Source of the DNA: Thiobacillus sp.
GTDB lineage: Bacteria; Pseudomonadota; Gammaproteobacteria; Burkholderiales; Thiobacillaceae
Reading direction: 5' to 3'
DNA length: 15,185 bases
Assembly (NCBI GenBank): GCA_011391285.1
Contig: JAABQU010000247.1
Coordinates: 1 to 15,185 of the forward strand
Every line of letters begins with the position of its first letter. Within the stretch, counting starts at the first letter, position 1. The position numbers were made by a program, and so were the translations under genes. The notes beneath the pieces were generated by a model. It had not been told where the DNA came from and did not search any database. It saw only the letters and a list, made by a program, of their open reading frames with translations. This document shows, piece after piece, positions 8,097 to 15,185 of this stretch.

Positions 8097-10874
8097 TTAC
8101 AGCGGTTCGACGCTGTACGTCACCGCCAGTGTGTGGGTCTCGCCCGGCGCCACGGTGACGACGTTGTCCATCGCGTTGGCCGACTCGACGCAGACCATTT
8201 CACGCCAGCCCGCACCCGATTTGCCACGCCCCATGTCGCCCATCTTCTCGGCTTTTTCCGTCCACGGCGTCCACACGATGGTGGACTGCGAGCCGGTCTT
8301 GGCGATGCGGATGCGGCGCTTGAGGCCGGCATCGACGATGACGCAGTCGCCCGGCGTGTTGACGTATACCCGGTCGACCTCGCCGTCGAAGGCGATGTCA
8401 CCGCGCTGGGTCTTGCGCGCGAAGTTGTCGACCTTGTCGTGGTAATCGCACCCCTCCAGTCCATTGACGCTCACCGCGCCGATGTCGCTGATCTGCAGGT
8501 AGGTGTGCAGCGCCTCGCCGATCTTCACCGGGGCATCGCCCGTATTGGTGGTGGCCAGGTGCATTTCCAGCTTGTCGCCGACGACCACGGTGAGCGTCAG
8601 GCGCGTGGCATGCGGCCATTGCGCGCGGGTCTGCTCGTTCTCGACGAGTTGCAACGTGATTTCGGTCTTGGCGTCGTTGCGCTTGCGGCTGCCGGTCACC
8701 GCCCACGGCACGGTGCGCGCGAAGCCGTGCGCGGGGTAGCCGGATTCGGCGTCATGCGGGCCGAACCACGGCCAGCACACCGGCGCACCGCCGCGGATGG
8801 ATTTGCCGGCGGCGAACTTCGCGGCGTCGGACACCCACACCACCGGCGTGGACTGCGACTTGGGACGGAAGCTGACCACGTGTGCGCCCTGCAGGCAGAT
8901 CGTGGCGCGGCCACCGTGGTTGTCGATGTCGGCGTAGGTCAGGCCGCCCGCGCCGGTGCGGAAGGCGAGTTGACCCGGAATGGCGAAGCGCGCCAGCGGG
9001 TCGGCGTGCAGTTGCGCGTCGGTCGGATGCTCGACCAGGCTGACGTCGCGCACCGCACCGAAAGCGGCCGAGGTCGCCATCGCCGCATAGGCGCGCAACG
9101 CATGCGACACCTCGCGTGCACGGTTGACCGGCTTCCACGCCTGCGCGCCCTTGGCGTCCATCGCGGCGCGGCGGCGTTCCAGCTCGGCCTCGCTCACGGC
9201 GACATTGATACTGCGATTGGGGATGTCGATCTCGATCGTGTCGCCCTCCTCGACCAGGCCGATGGTGCCGCCTTCCGCCGCTTCCGGCGAAGCATGGCCG
9301 ATGCTCAAGCCAGAAGTGCCGCCGGAGAAGCGGCCGTCGGTGATCAGCGCACAGGCCTTTCCGAGGCCCTTCGATTTCAGGTACGAGGTCGGGTACAGCA
9401 TTTCCTGCATGCCGGGGCCGCCCCGCGGGCCTTCGTAGCGGATCACCACCACGTCACCGGCGACGATCTTGTCGCCGAGGATGGCCTCGACTGCGGCGTC
9501 CTGCGATTCGAACACGCGCGCAGGTCCCGAGAATTTCCAGATGCTCTCGTCTACCCCCGCCGTCTTGACGATGCAGCCGTCCTCGGCGAGGTTGCCATAC
9601 AGCACGGCCAGCCCGCCGTCCTTCGAGTAGGCATGCTGGATGTCGTGAATGCAGCCGTTCACCCGGTCATCGTCCAGCTTGGCGAAGCGACGATCCTGCG
9701 AGAACGCGGTCTGCGTCGGCACGCCGCCGGGGGCCGCGCGGAAGTAGTCCTTCACATCCTTGTCTGTGGTGCGGCGTATGTCGTAGACATCGATCTGCTC
9801 GCCCAGCGTCTTCGTCAGCACGGTCGGCACCTCGCGGTGGATCAGTCCGCCGCGCTCCAGCTCGCCCAAAATGGCCATCACGCCGCCGGCGCGGTGCACG
9901 TCTTCCATGTGGTAGGTCTGGATCGACGGCGCAACCTTCGACAGGTGCGGCACGCGGCGGCTCATGCGGTCGATGTCCTTCATCGTGAAATCGACGCCGG
10001 CCTCATGCGCGGCGGCCAGCAGGTGCAACACGGTGTTGGTCGAGCCGCCCATCGCGATGTCGAGCGCAATGGCGTTCTCGAACGCGTCGAAGCTGGCGAT
10101 CGCGCGCGGCAGCACGCGGGTGTCGCCGTCCTCGTAATAGCGGCGGGCGTTCCTGACGATCAGGCGACCGGCGGCGAGGAACAGGTTGCGGCGGTCGGCG
10201 TGGGTCGCCAGCAGCGAGCCGTTGCCGGGCAGCGAGAGGCCCAGCGCCTCGGTCAGGCAGTTCATCGAGTTGGCGGTGAACATGCCCGAGCACGAGCCGC
10301 AGGTGGGGCAGGCCGAGCGCTCCAGCTGCTCGACTTTCGCGTCGCTGAAGCTTGCATCGGCCGCTGACACCATAGCGTCGACCAGGTCGAGCTTGATGAC
10401 CTGCTTGTCCCACACCACCTTGCCCGCTTCCATCGGCCCGCCGGACACGAACACCGTCGGGATGTTCAGCCGCAGCGCGGCATTCAGCATCCCCGGGGTG
10501 ATCTTGTCGCAGTTGGAAATGCACACCAGCGCATCGGCGCAGTGCGCGTTCACCATGTATTCGACCGAGTCTGCGATGAGGTCGCGGCTCGGCAGCGAAT
10601 ACAGCATGCCGCCGTGACCCATCGCGATGCCGTCATCGACCGCGATGGTGTTGAATTCCTTCGCCACACCGCCCGCCGCCTCAATCTCGCGGGCCACCAA
10701 CTGGCCCATGTCCTTCAGATGCACGTGGCCGGGAACGAACTGGGTGAACGAATTGGCGATCGCGATGATGGGCTTGTTGAAGTCGCCATCCTTCATGCCG
10801 GTGGCGCGCCACAGCGCACGCGCACCGGCCATGTTGCGGCCACGGGTAGTAGTCCAGGAACGGTAGTCAGGCAT
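8097..10874 (-). CDS. ilvD: Dihydroxy-acid dehydratase fused to a hexose-6-phosphate mutarotase domain
   Basis: A single 925-residue reading frame. Residues 1-612 are a complete IlvD (EC 4.2.1.9), the dehydratase of valine, isoleucine and leucine synthesis. Visible are SNCDKITPG (C122), [11 protein letters not shown] (C192, C195) and [14 protein letters not shown]. Position 49 is Gly in FVPGHVHL rather than Cys, as in the E. coli [4Fe-4S] type. Where E. coli IlvD ends (AVRDKS-KLGG) this frame has AVRDVS and then continues through a linker of about 17 residues. From about residue 629 it reads as a YeaD-type D-hexose-6-phosphate mutarotase (EC 5.1.3.15) with [16 protein letters not shown] (H716), [10 protein letters not shown] and a likely catalytic E897 in CVESAN. 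The ATG at 10872-10874 matches E. coli IlvD's N-terminus better than a GTG three codons earlier. No stop or clear restart lies at the join. Confidence 0.9.
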   Translation of the reverse strand: MPDYRSWTTTRGRNMAGARALWRATGMKDGDFNKPIIAIANSFTQFVPGHVHLKDMGQLVAREIEAAGGVAKEFNTIAVDDGIAMGHGGMLYSLPSRDLIADSVEYMVNAHCADALVCISNCDKITPGMLNAALRLNIPTVFVSGGPMEAGKVVWDKQVIKLDLVDAMVSAADASFSDAKVEQLERSACPTCGSCSGMFTANSMNCLTEALGLSLPGNGSLLATHADRRNLFLAAGRLIVRNARRYYEDGDTRVLPRAIASFDAFENAIALDIAMGGSTNTVLHLLAAAHEAGVDFTMKDIDRMSRRVPHLSKVAPSIQTYHMEDVHRAGGVMAILGELERGGLIHREVPTVLTKTLGEQIDVYDIRRTTDKDVKDYFRAAPGGVPTQTAFSQDRRFAKLDDDRVNGCIHDIQHAYSKDGGLAVLYGNLAEDGCIVKTAGVDESIWKFSGPARVFESQDAAVEAILGDKIVAGDVVVIRYEGPRGGPGMQEMLYPTSYLKSKGLGKACALITDGRFSGGTSGLSIGHASPEAAEGGTIGLVEEGDTIEIDIPNRSINVAVSEAELERRRAAMDAKGAQAWKPVNRAREVSHALRAYAAMATSAAFGAVRDVSLVEHPTDAQLHADPLARFAIPGQLAFRTGAGGLTYADIDNHGGRATICLQGAHVVSFRPKSQSTPVVWVSDAAKFAAGKSIRGGAPVCWPWFGPHDAESGYPAHGFARTVPWAVTGSRKRNDAKTEITLQLVENEQTRAQWPHATRLTLTVVVGDKLEMHLATTNTGDAPVKIGEALHTYLQISDIGAVSVNGLEGCDYHDKVDNFARKTQRGDIAFDGEVDRVYVNTPGDCVIVDAGLKRRIRIAKTGSQSTIVWTPWTEKAEKMGDMGRGKSGAGWREMVCVESANAMDNVVTVAPGETHTLAVTYSVEPL

Positions 10875-10893
10875 GATGGTCACTCAGGCAATC

Positions 10894-10899
10894 TATAAT
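10894..10899 (+). promoter_or_regulatory. -10 element for lgt
   Basis: A perfect TATAAT in the short gap between the divergent ilvD and lgt genes, about 43 bases before the lgt ATG. No good -35 is seen at the usual distance, which would fall inside the ilvD start codon region. Confidence 0.45.
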
Positions 10900-10941
10900 C
10901 AGTCGCTCATTTTACCTGCCCCGCCGGCCCCCGGACACTTC

Positions 10942-11739
10942 ATGCTCGTTCATCCGCAATTCGACCCCGTCGCCATCCAGCTCGGCCCCATCGCCATCCA
11001 CTGGTACGGCATCATGTACCTCATCGCCTTCGCGCAGGTCATCCTGCTCGGGCGCTGGTGCATCGTCCACCGGCCGTGGTCGGGGTGGACCGTGAAAATG
11101 CTCGACGACGCCCTCTTCTATGGCGTGCTTGGCACCATCGTCGGCGGGCGGCTCGGCTATGTGATGTTCTACAAGCCGATGGACTACCTGGCGAACCCGC
11201 TCGACATCTTCAAGCTGTGGGAAGGCGGCATGAGCTTTCACGGCGGCTTCCTCGGCGTCATCCTCACGATGGCACTGTTCGCGCATCACCACAAGCTGCG
11301 CTGGCTTGCCGTCACCGACTTCATCGCGCCGCTGGTGCCGCTGGGGCTGGCGGCCGGGCGGCTCGGCAACTTCATCAACGGCGAGCTGTGGGGCCGCGCC
11401 ACCGACCTGCCCTGGGGCATGGTTTTCCCGCAGGCGGCCGACGGCATTGCCCGCCATCCCTCGCAGCTCTACCAGTTTGCCGGCGAAGGTCTGCTTCTCT
11501 TCGCCATCCTGTGGTGGTTTGCGAAGAAGCCGCGCCCGGTCGGTGCGGTCTCCGGCGTGTTCCTCATCGGCTACGGCACTTTCCGTTTCCTCGCTGAATT
11601 CGCCCGCGAACCCGACAGCTTCCTCGGCCTCTTGGGGATGGGTTTGAGCATGGGGCAATGGCTGTCGCTGCCAATGATCGTCGCCGGCGTGCTGATGCTG
11701 CGCTGGGCACAGCGCCAACCCACCCCCGCCCGGACGTGA
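10942..11739 (+). CDS. lgt: Prolipoprotein diacylglyceryl transferase
   Basis: A 265-residue polytopic inner-membrane enzyme that transfers a diacylglyceryl group from phosphatidylglycerol to the lipobox cysteine of prolipoproteins, the first step of lipoprotein maturation. Recognised by the N-terminal [21 protein letters not shown], the [11 protein letters not shown] loop, and the Lgt signature [14 protein letters not shown] at residues 139-152, with about seven hydrophobic segments. Length is normal. The ATG at 10942 is chosen because [10 protein letters not shown] aligns with the usual Lgt start; upstream in-frame codons would overlap the divergent ilvD start and the TATAAT. Its stop TGA (11737-11739) overlaps the GTG start of the VanZ-like gene. 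Confidence 0.96.
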   Translation: MLVHPQFDPVAIQLGPIAIHWYGIMYLIAFAQVILLGRWCIVHRPWSGWTVKMLDDALFYGVLGTIVGGRLGYVMFYKPMDYLANPLDIFKLWEGGMSFHGGFLGVILTMALFAHHHKLRWLAVTDFIAPLVPLGLAAGRLGNFINGELWGRATDLPWGMVFPQAADGIARHPSQLYQFAGEGLLLFAILWWFAKKPRPVGAVSGVFLIGYGTFRFLAEFAREPDSFLGLLGMGLSMGQWLSLPMIVAGVLMLRWAQRQPTPART

Positions 11740-12113
11740 TCAAGCGCGCGTGGCTGGCCGCCGGCTGGCTCGGCATCATCCTCACCCTGGCACTCTCGTT
11801 GATGCCACCCGCGCTGGACGTCAGCGGTGGCCACAGCGACAAGATCGTCCACCTGGCCGGTTACGCGCTCCTGACGTTCTGGTGGGCGCAGCTCGTGACC
11901 CGGCAGCGCTGGAAACTCGCCGTGGCCATCGCGCTGTTCGGCCTCGCCGTCGAAGGGCTGCAGGGCCTCACCCCCGACCGCCTGCCCGACTTGTTCGACG
12001 CACTGGCCAACAGCGGCGGTGTTTTGCTCGGCTGGCTCGCCGCACGGCTTCTCCCCAATCTTCCCGAACGCATCAGCGCGCGCGGCAACACCCTTCCCGC
12101 TCCGCATCGCTAA
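11736..12113 (+). CDS. VanZ-like membrane protein
   Basis: A 125-residue protein with four hydrophobic segments ([48 protein letters not shown], and [15 protein letters not shown]). The [13 protein letters not shown] and [28 protein letters not shown] spacing is typical of VanZ-family proteins, named after an enterococcal teicoplanin-resistance gene. In proteobacteria their role is unknown and need not involve resistance. The start is GTG at 11736-11738, overlapping the lgt stop as GTGA, so translation is very likely coupled to lgt. The gene ends 19 bases before the tRNA gene, and the tRNA promoter starts within its 3' end. Confidence 0.82.
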   Translation: MIKRAWLAAGWLGIILTLALSLMPPALDVSGGHSDKIVHLAGYALLTFWWAQLVTRQRWKLAVAIALFGLAVEGLQGLTPDRLPDLFDALANSGGVLLGWLAARLLPNLPERISARGNTLPAPHR

Positions 12114-12116
12114 AGC

Positions 12117-12122
12117 TATAAT
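12117..12122 (+). promoter_or_regulatory. tRNA promoter -10 with GC-rich discriminator
   Basis: A perfect TATAAT is followed by a CG-rich stretch (TCGCCCCG) before the tRNA 5' end at 12133. This is the arrangement expected of a stable-RNA promoter under stringent control. The -35 candidate TTCCCG (12094-12099) is poor. Confidence 0.6.
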
Positions 12123-12132
12123 TCGCCCCGTC

Positions 12133-12208
<76 letters not shown>

Positions 12209-12244
12209 CCATTCCAAGGCCGGACGTTGTCTGGCTGTCTCGAG

Positions 12245-12278
12245 AGCCCTGATCCTGCCGAGCGGCCGGATCAGGGCT
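12245..12278 (+). terminator. Hairpin downstream of tRNA-Ala
   Basis: AGCCCTGATCC (12245-12255) and GGATCAGGGCT (12268-12278) form a perfect 11-bp stem with a 12-base loop, 37 bases after the tRNA. There is no U-tract. It probably ends or protects the tRNA transcript. Confidence 0.5.
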
Positions 12279-12286
12279 GCCACGCG

Positions 12287-12311
12287 CAGTGCCCAGCACG
12301 ATTGGGCGCTG
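12287..12311 (+). repeat. Second hairpin in the tRNA-halogenase gap
   Basis: CAGTGCCCA (12287-12295) and TGGGCGCTG (12303-12311) form a 9-bp stem with one G-U pair and a 7-base loop, immediately after the first hairpin. The 263-base gap 12209-12471 otherwise holds no gene with a start codon. A stretch in one frame up to a TAA at 12399-12401 reads like a gene 3' end (see findings), and a weak TAAAAT (12399-12404) could be a -10 for the following gene. Confidence 0.4.
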
Positions 12312-12471
12312 CATGACCCGCCCGAAAAACAGTTTCAACCGCCCATCGTGGTCGCCCCGCGGATGCGCCTGGACCACCAGCAACGCGAGTTGTTTGGGTA
12401 AAATTCGTAAGTTGTTTCAGTTCATGCGGACAGAGCCTTTCGCCGTGCTGCCGTCCTCCGAGGAAAGTCTC

Positions 12472-13812
12472 ATGTCGCACGATTCCATGCCCACCCGCCC
12501 TGCCGAACACCACTGTGATGTCCTGGTGATAGGCGGCGGCCCGGCCGGGTCGACGGCCGCCACGCTGCTGGCGGAGAAGGGTCACCGGGTGACCCTGCTG
12601 GAGAAGGCGCACCACCCCCGCTTCCACATCGGTGAATCCCTGCTGCCGGCCAACCTGCCCCTGTTCGAGAAGCTGGGCGTGCGCGCCGAGGTGGAGGCCA
12701 TCGGCATGGAGAAATGGGGGGCGGAATTCATCTCCCCCTGGCACGAAAACCAGCAGACCTTCGAGTTCGCCGACGCTTGGGACAAGTCGATGCCCAGCGC
12801 CTATCAGGTGCGCCGTTCCGAGTTCGACGAAATCCTGATTCGCAATGCCGCTCGCAAAGGCGCCAATGTCATCGAAGGCTGCCGCGTGCGCGACGTGGAA
12901 TTCCTGCCGAACGACGAAGGTGCCATCGTCCGGGCGGAACACGACAATGGCCGCAGCGAGACCTGGCAATGCCGATTCCTCATCGACGCCTCCGGCCGCG
13001 ACACCTTCCTCGGCAACCGCTTCAAGGCCAAGCAGCGCAACCCCAGGCACAACAGCGCAGCCCTTTACGGCCATTTCAAGGGCGCCCAGCGACTCGCGGG
13101 CAAGATGGAAGGCAACATCAGCATCTTCTGGTTCGAACATGGCTGGTTCTGGTTCATCCCGCTCGCCGACGGCGCCACCAGCGTCGGCGCGGTAACCTGG
13201 CCGGCCCACCTGAAAACCCGCACGACACCGGTGCGCGAGTTTTTCCTGGACCTCATCGCCGAATGCCCCGCCCTGGCGGCGCGGCTGAATGATGCCGAAC
13301 TCATTTCTGACGTGGAAGCCACGGGCAATTTTTCCTATAGCTGCGATCGCAGCCATGGGGCCAACTACCTGCTGCTGGGCGACGCCTACGCCTTCATTGA
13401 CCCGGTCTTTTCGTCCGGCGTGATGCTGGCGATGAAGAGCGCTTTCGAGGGTGCCGAGACGGTCGACACCTGTCTGCGCCAGCCGGAAAAGGCAGCGAGG
13501 GCACTCAAGCAATTCGACAAGATGATGAAGCACGGGCCGAAGGAATTCTCCTGGTTCATTTACCGGGTCACCAATCCCACCATGCGCGACCTGTTCATGT
13601 CGCCCAGCAATGTCTTCCGGGTCAAGGAGGCGCTGCTGTCGGTGCTGGCTGGCGACATCTATGGCAAGACCCCCATCTGGCGCTCGCTGCGAATCTTGAA
13701 GGCCATTTATTACATCGCTTCCGTGGCCAACCTGAAGCGCACATTCATGGCATGGAAGCGGCGCAGGATCAATATCCGCTACGCCGAGGAGCCGGAAGGA
13801 ATGGGCGGCTAA
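12472..13812 (+). CDS. Flavin-dependent halogenase-like oxidoreductase
   Basis: A 446-residue FAD protein. Visible are the dinucleotide-binding GGGPAG (residues 21-26), the halogenase fingerprint around the catalytic lysine (K81 in MEKWGAEF, comparable to K79 of PrnA) and the second fingerprint WxWxIP (W225-F-W-F-I-P230). DASGRDTFLGN and GDAYAFIDPVFSSGV are the usual FAD-contact motifs. Both halogenase marks are intact, so halogenation, or a related flavin oxidation, of an aromatic substrate is plausible. Enzymes of this kind are found in xanthomonadin and other aryl-polyene loci, some of which make brominated pigments. The ATG at 12472 has GAGGA (12460-12464) 7 bases upstream; 61 further in-frame codons upstream have no coding character. 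Two bases separate it from the chorismatase gene, so they form an operon. Substrate is inferred from context. Confidence 0.85.
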   Translation: MSHDSMPTRPAEHHCDVLVIGGGPAGSTAATLLAEKGHRVTLLEKAHHPRFHIGESLLPANLPLFEKLGVRAEVEAIGMEKWGAEFISPWHENQQTFEFADAWDKSMPSAYQVRRSEFDEILIRNAARKGANVIEGCRVRDVEFLPNDEGAIVRAEHDNGRSETWQCRFLIDASGRDTFLGNRFKAKQRNPRHNSAALYGHFKGAQRLAGKMEGNISIFWFEHGWFWFIPLADGATSVGAVTWPAHLKTRTTPVREFFLDLIAECPALAARLNDAELISDVEATGNFSYSCDRSHGANYLLLGDAYAFIDPVFSSGVMLAMKSAFEGAETVDTCLRQPEKAARALKQFDKMMKHGPKEFSWFIYRVTNPTMRDLFMSPSNVFRVKEALLSVLAGDIYGKTPIWRSLRILKAIYYIASVANLKRTFMAWKRRRINIRYAEEPEGMGG

Positions 13813-13814
13813 CG

Positions 13815-14870
13815 ATGACGGCGGAAGCGATTCTGCGGCTGGAAATCCTGCCCGCGTCCCGACTTTCTCACCTTGCCGGCAACGGACAGCGCGGCGTGCT
13901 GGGCGGCGCCTGCTTTTCCCATCCCGCCCTGCCGCTCGATACTGCCCCCCCCGGTGCGGCAGATCTGCCGTTTCTGGCCGTGGACATGATCTTGCCGCAA
14001 GGGGAAGACGCGATCTGTGAAGTCTGGCATAGCGCGGAACCGCTGGAATCCGGCCGGCATGGCGACATCCGCTACCGTCAGGGCGAAACGCTGCTGTTCG
14101 GCTGTCTAAGTCTGGACGAAGCCGCCGGCGGTGCGTCCCATGATGCCCGCGCACCGCTGCAGGCGACGACGGAGGCCGCCTACCAGTCCATCTTCGAGTT
14201 GCTCGAAGCCCGCGGCTATCACGTACTGCGCTTCTGGAACTATTTCCCCGCGATCAACCGGGAAAGCCACACCATGGAGCGCTACCGCCAGTTCAACATC
14301 GGCCGCCAGGATGCGTTCCTGGCCCACGGCCGCTCGGTCGTCGACAGGGTGCCCGCCGCCTGCGCCCTCGGCTCCGCCGGCGGCGGACTCCAGATTGCCT
14401 TCCTGGCGGCGCGGGCGGACGTGATCGGCGTTGAGAACCCGCGCCAGCTCAGCGCCTATCATTACCCCAGCCAGTACGGGCCGCGCAGCCCGACCTTTGC
14501 GCGTGCGGGGCTGCTCAAGCTGGGGGGGCGGGACATGCTGTTCATCTCCGGCACCGCCAGCATCGTCGGCCATCAGAGCCTGCACCACGGCGATGTGGCG
14601 GCGCAGACGCGCGAATGCCTGCAAAACATCGCCGCCATCGTCGCCGAGGCCAACCGCCAGGCGCCGGGCGCCGACTTCCGCCTCGACAGCCTTGCCTACA
14701 AGGTCTATGTCCGCCATCCAGAAAACCTGGACACAGTCCGCCGCGAAATGGCGCAATGTATCGGCGCCCCTGTGTCGGCCGTGTTCCTGCAGGCCGACGT
14801 GTGCCGCGCCGACCTGCTGGTCGAAATCGAGGCCTCGGGCGGCCATGCCATCGGCCCCTATTGTGGGTAG
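13815..14870 (+). CDS. Chorismatase (FkbO/Hyg5/XanB2 family)
   Basis: A 351-residue protein of the chorismatase family, which hydrolyses or eliminates chorismate to dihydroxycyclohexadienoate (FkbO), 3-hydroxybenzoate (Hyg5) or 3- plus 4-hydroxybenzoate (XanB2). Typical stretches are HVLRFWNYFPAIN and RYRQFNIGRQDAF (about 140-160), LQIAFLAAR, QLSAYHYPSQYGPRSPTFARA, LFISGTASIVGHQSLHHGD, and the C-terminal LLVEIEASG. E337 is the likely catalytic glutamate. C330, seven residues before it, is spaced as I recall the Cys/Glu pair of Hyg5-type enzymes, which points to a hydroxybenzoate product. Start ATG at 13815, 2 bases after the halogenase stop. Together with the halogenase this suggests supply of an aryl starter for a polyene pigment; that pathway is inferred. 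Confidence 0.85.
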   Translation: MTAEAILRLEILPASRLSHLAGNGQRGVLGGACFSHPALPLDTAPPGAADLPFLAVDMILPQGEDAICEVWHSAEPLESGRHGDIRYRQGETLLFGCLSLDEAAGGASHDARAPLQATTEAAYQSIFELLEARGYHVLRFWNYFPAINRESHTMERYRQFNIGRQDAFLAHGRSVVDRVPAACALGSAGGGLQIAFLAARADVIGVENPRQLSAYHYPSQYGPRSPTFARAGLLKLGGRDMLFISGTASIVGHQSLHHGDVAAQTRECLQNIAAIVAEANRQAPGADFRLDSLAYKVYVRHPENLDTVRREMAQCIGAPVSAVFLQADVCRADLLVEIEASGGHAIGPYCG

Positions 14871-14877
14871 ACATGCC

Positions 14878-15185
14878 ATGTCTCTTCCGCGCTGCCTGAC
14901 CCCCTTCGCCACGCTGCTGCTCGGTTTGTCTGCCGGCCACGCCTGCGCTGCCGAAAAGCCCCTGTGGGAGCTGGGCATCGGCGTGAGCGCGCTGAGCTTT
15001 CCGGACTATCGCGGCTCGGACGAATCCAGCCTCTACGCCATCCCGTTTCCCTATTTTGTATATCGTGGCACCGTCTTCAAGGCCGACCGTGACGGGATTC
15101 GCGGCACCTTTTTCGACAGCGACCGGATCGAACTCAATGTCAGCCTCGGCGCCTCGCTGCCCGTGAATAGTGAGGAAAATGCGGC
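14878..15185 (+). CDS. MipA/OmpV family outer-membrane protein (5' part)
   Basis: The open frame begins at ATG 14878, 7 bases after the chorismatase stop, and runs off the right edge (102 codons seen). Residues 1-24 are a signal peptide (MSLPRCLTPFATLLLGLSAG, then HACA). The mature part reads LWELGIGVSALSFPDYRGSDES, then IPFPYFVYRGTVFKADRDGIRG, which is the characteristic N-terminal pattern of MipA/OmpV proteins, beta-barrel outer-membrane proteins that in E. coli interact with MltA. An ATG five bases earlier (14873) leads to a quick stop and is rejected. The tight spacing puts it in the halogenase-chorismatase operon. Confidence 0.85.
   Translation, partial: MSLPRCLTPFATLLLGLSAGHACAAEKPLWELGIGVSALSFPDYRGSDESSLYAIPFPYFVYRGTVFKADRDGIRGTFFDSDRIELNVSLGASLPVNSEENA

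Noticed and set aside
8019..10367. 782-codon open frame on the plus strand
   Set aside because: It is antisense to the IlvD-mutarotase gene, has an Arg/His/Ala/Gly-biased composition with no recognisable domain, and results from high GC content at third positions.
12289..12471. 61-codon upstream extension of the halogenase-like gene
   Set aside because: It begins inside a hairpin, is not protein-like in composition, and the ATG at 12472 has a good ribosome binding site and gives the normal family N-terminus.
12271..14154. 627-codon open frame on the minus strand
   Set aside because: Antisense to the halogenase and chorismatase genes, whose motifs are clear; it has no domain of its own.

Overview
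The window is GC-rich chromosomal DNA that looks betaproteobacterial. The main evidence is the zapB-like/zapA, 6S RNA, 5-formyltetrahydrofolate cyclo-ligase (fau) block, the E. coli-type IlvD, the Lgt protein, and the overall codon use. The exact genus cannot be read from the sequence. A sulfur-oxidiser or Rhodocyclales-like relative is plausible, but that is inference. Most of the window is core housekeeping DNA. The right end (after about 12.4 kb) looks accessory.

Layout. 1-138 (-) is the 5' end of a BtuB-like TonB-dependent receptor, preceded by a clear cobalamin riboswitch (about 205-381, -) and a TATAAT promoter element. 424-1751 (+) holds a promoter, a zapB-like coiled-coil gene, zapA, 6S RNA and fau. 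1764-3708 (-) holds an AGCS sodium:amino-acid symporter and a periplasmic cytochrome c, separated by a perfect 28-base palindromic terminator. 3842-6738 (-) holds a DUF2189 membrane protein and a large YyaL-type thioredoxin-domain protein. 6828-7406 (+) is an ankyrin-repeat protein. 7475-10874 (-) is a two-gene unit: a dihydroxy-acid dehydratase that runs in frame into a hexose-6-phosphate mutarotase domain, then an orphan ParA-type ATPase. 10942-12113 (+) is lgt plus a translationally coupled VanZ-like gene, followed by tRNA-Ala(CGC) at 12133-12208. From 12472 (+) a tight gene run encodes a flavin-dependent halogenase-like protein, a chorismatase of the FkbO/Hyg5/XanB2 type, and the start of a MipA/OmpV outer-membrane protein.

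How the genes fit together. zapB-like and zapA belong to division. 6S RNA and fau are their conserved neighbours in proteobacteria. lgt and vanZ are envelope genes. The last three genes resemble the start of an aryl-polyene (xanthomonadin-like) pigment locus: the chorismatase would supply a hydroxybenzoate starter, the halogenase would modify the aryl head, and an outer-membrane protein follows. The strongest unusual observations are the IlvD-mutarotase fusion, the apparently leaderless promoter of the zapB-like gene, and the halogenase/chorismatase pair placed just beyond a tRNA gene.
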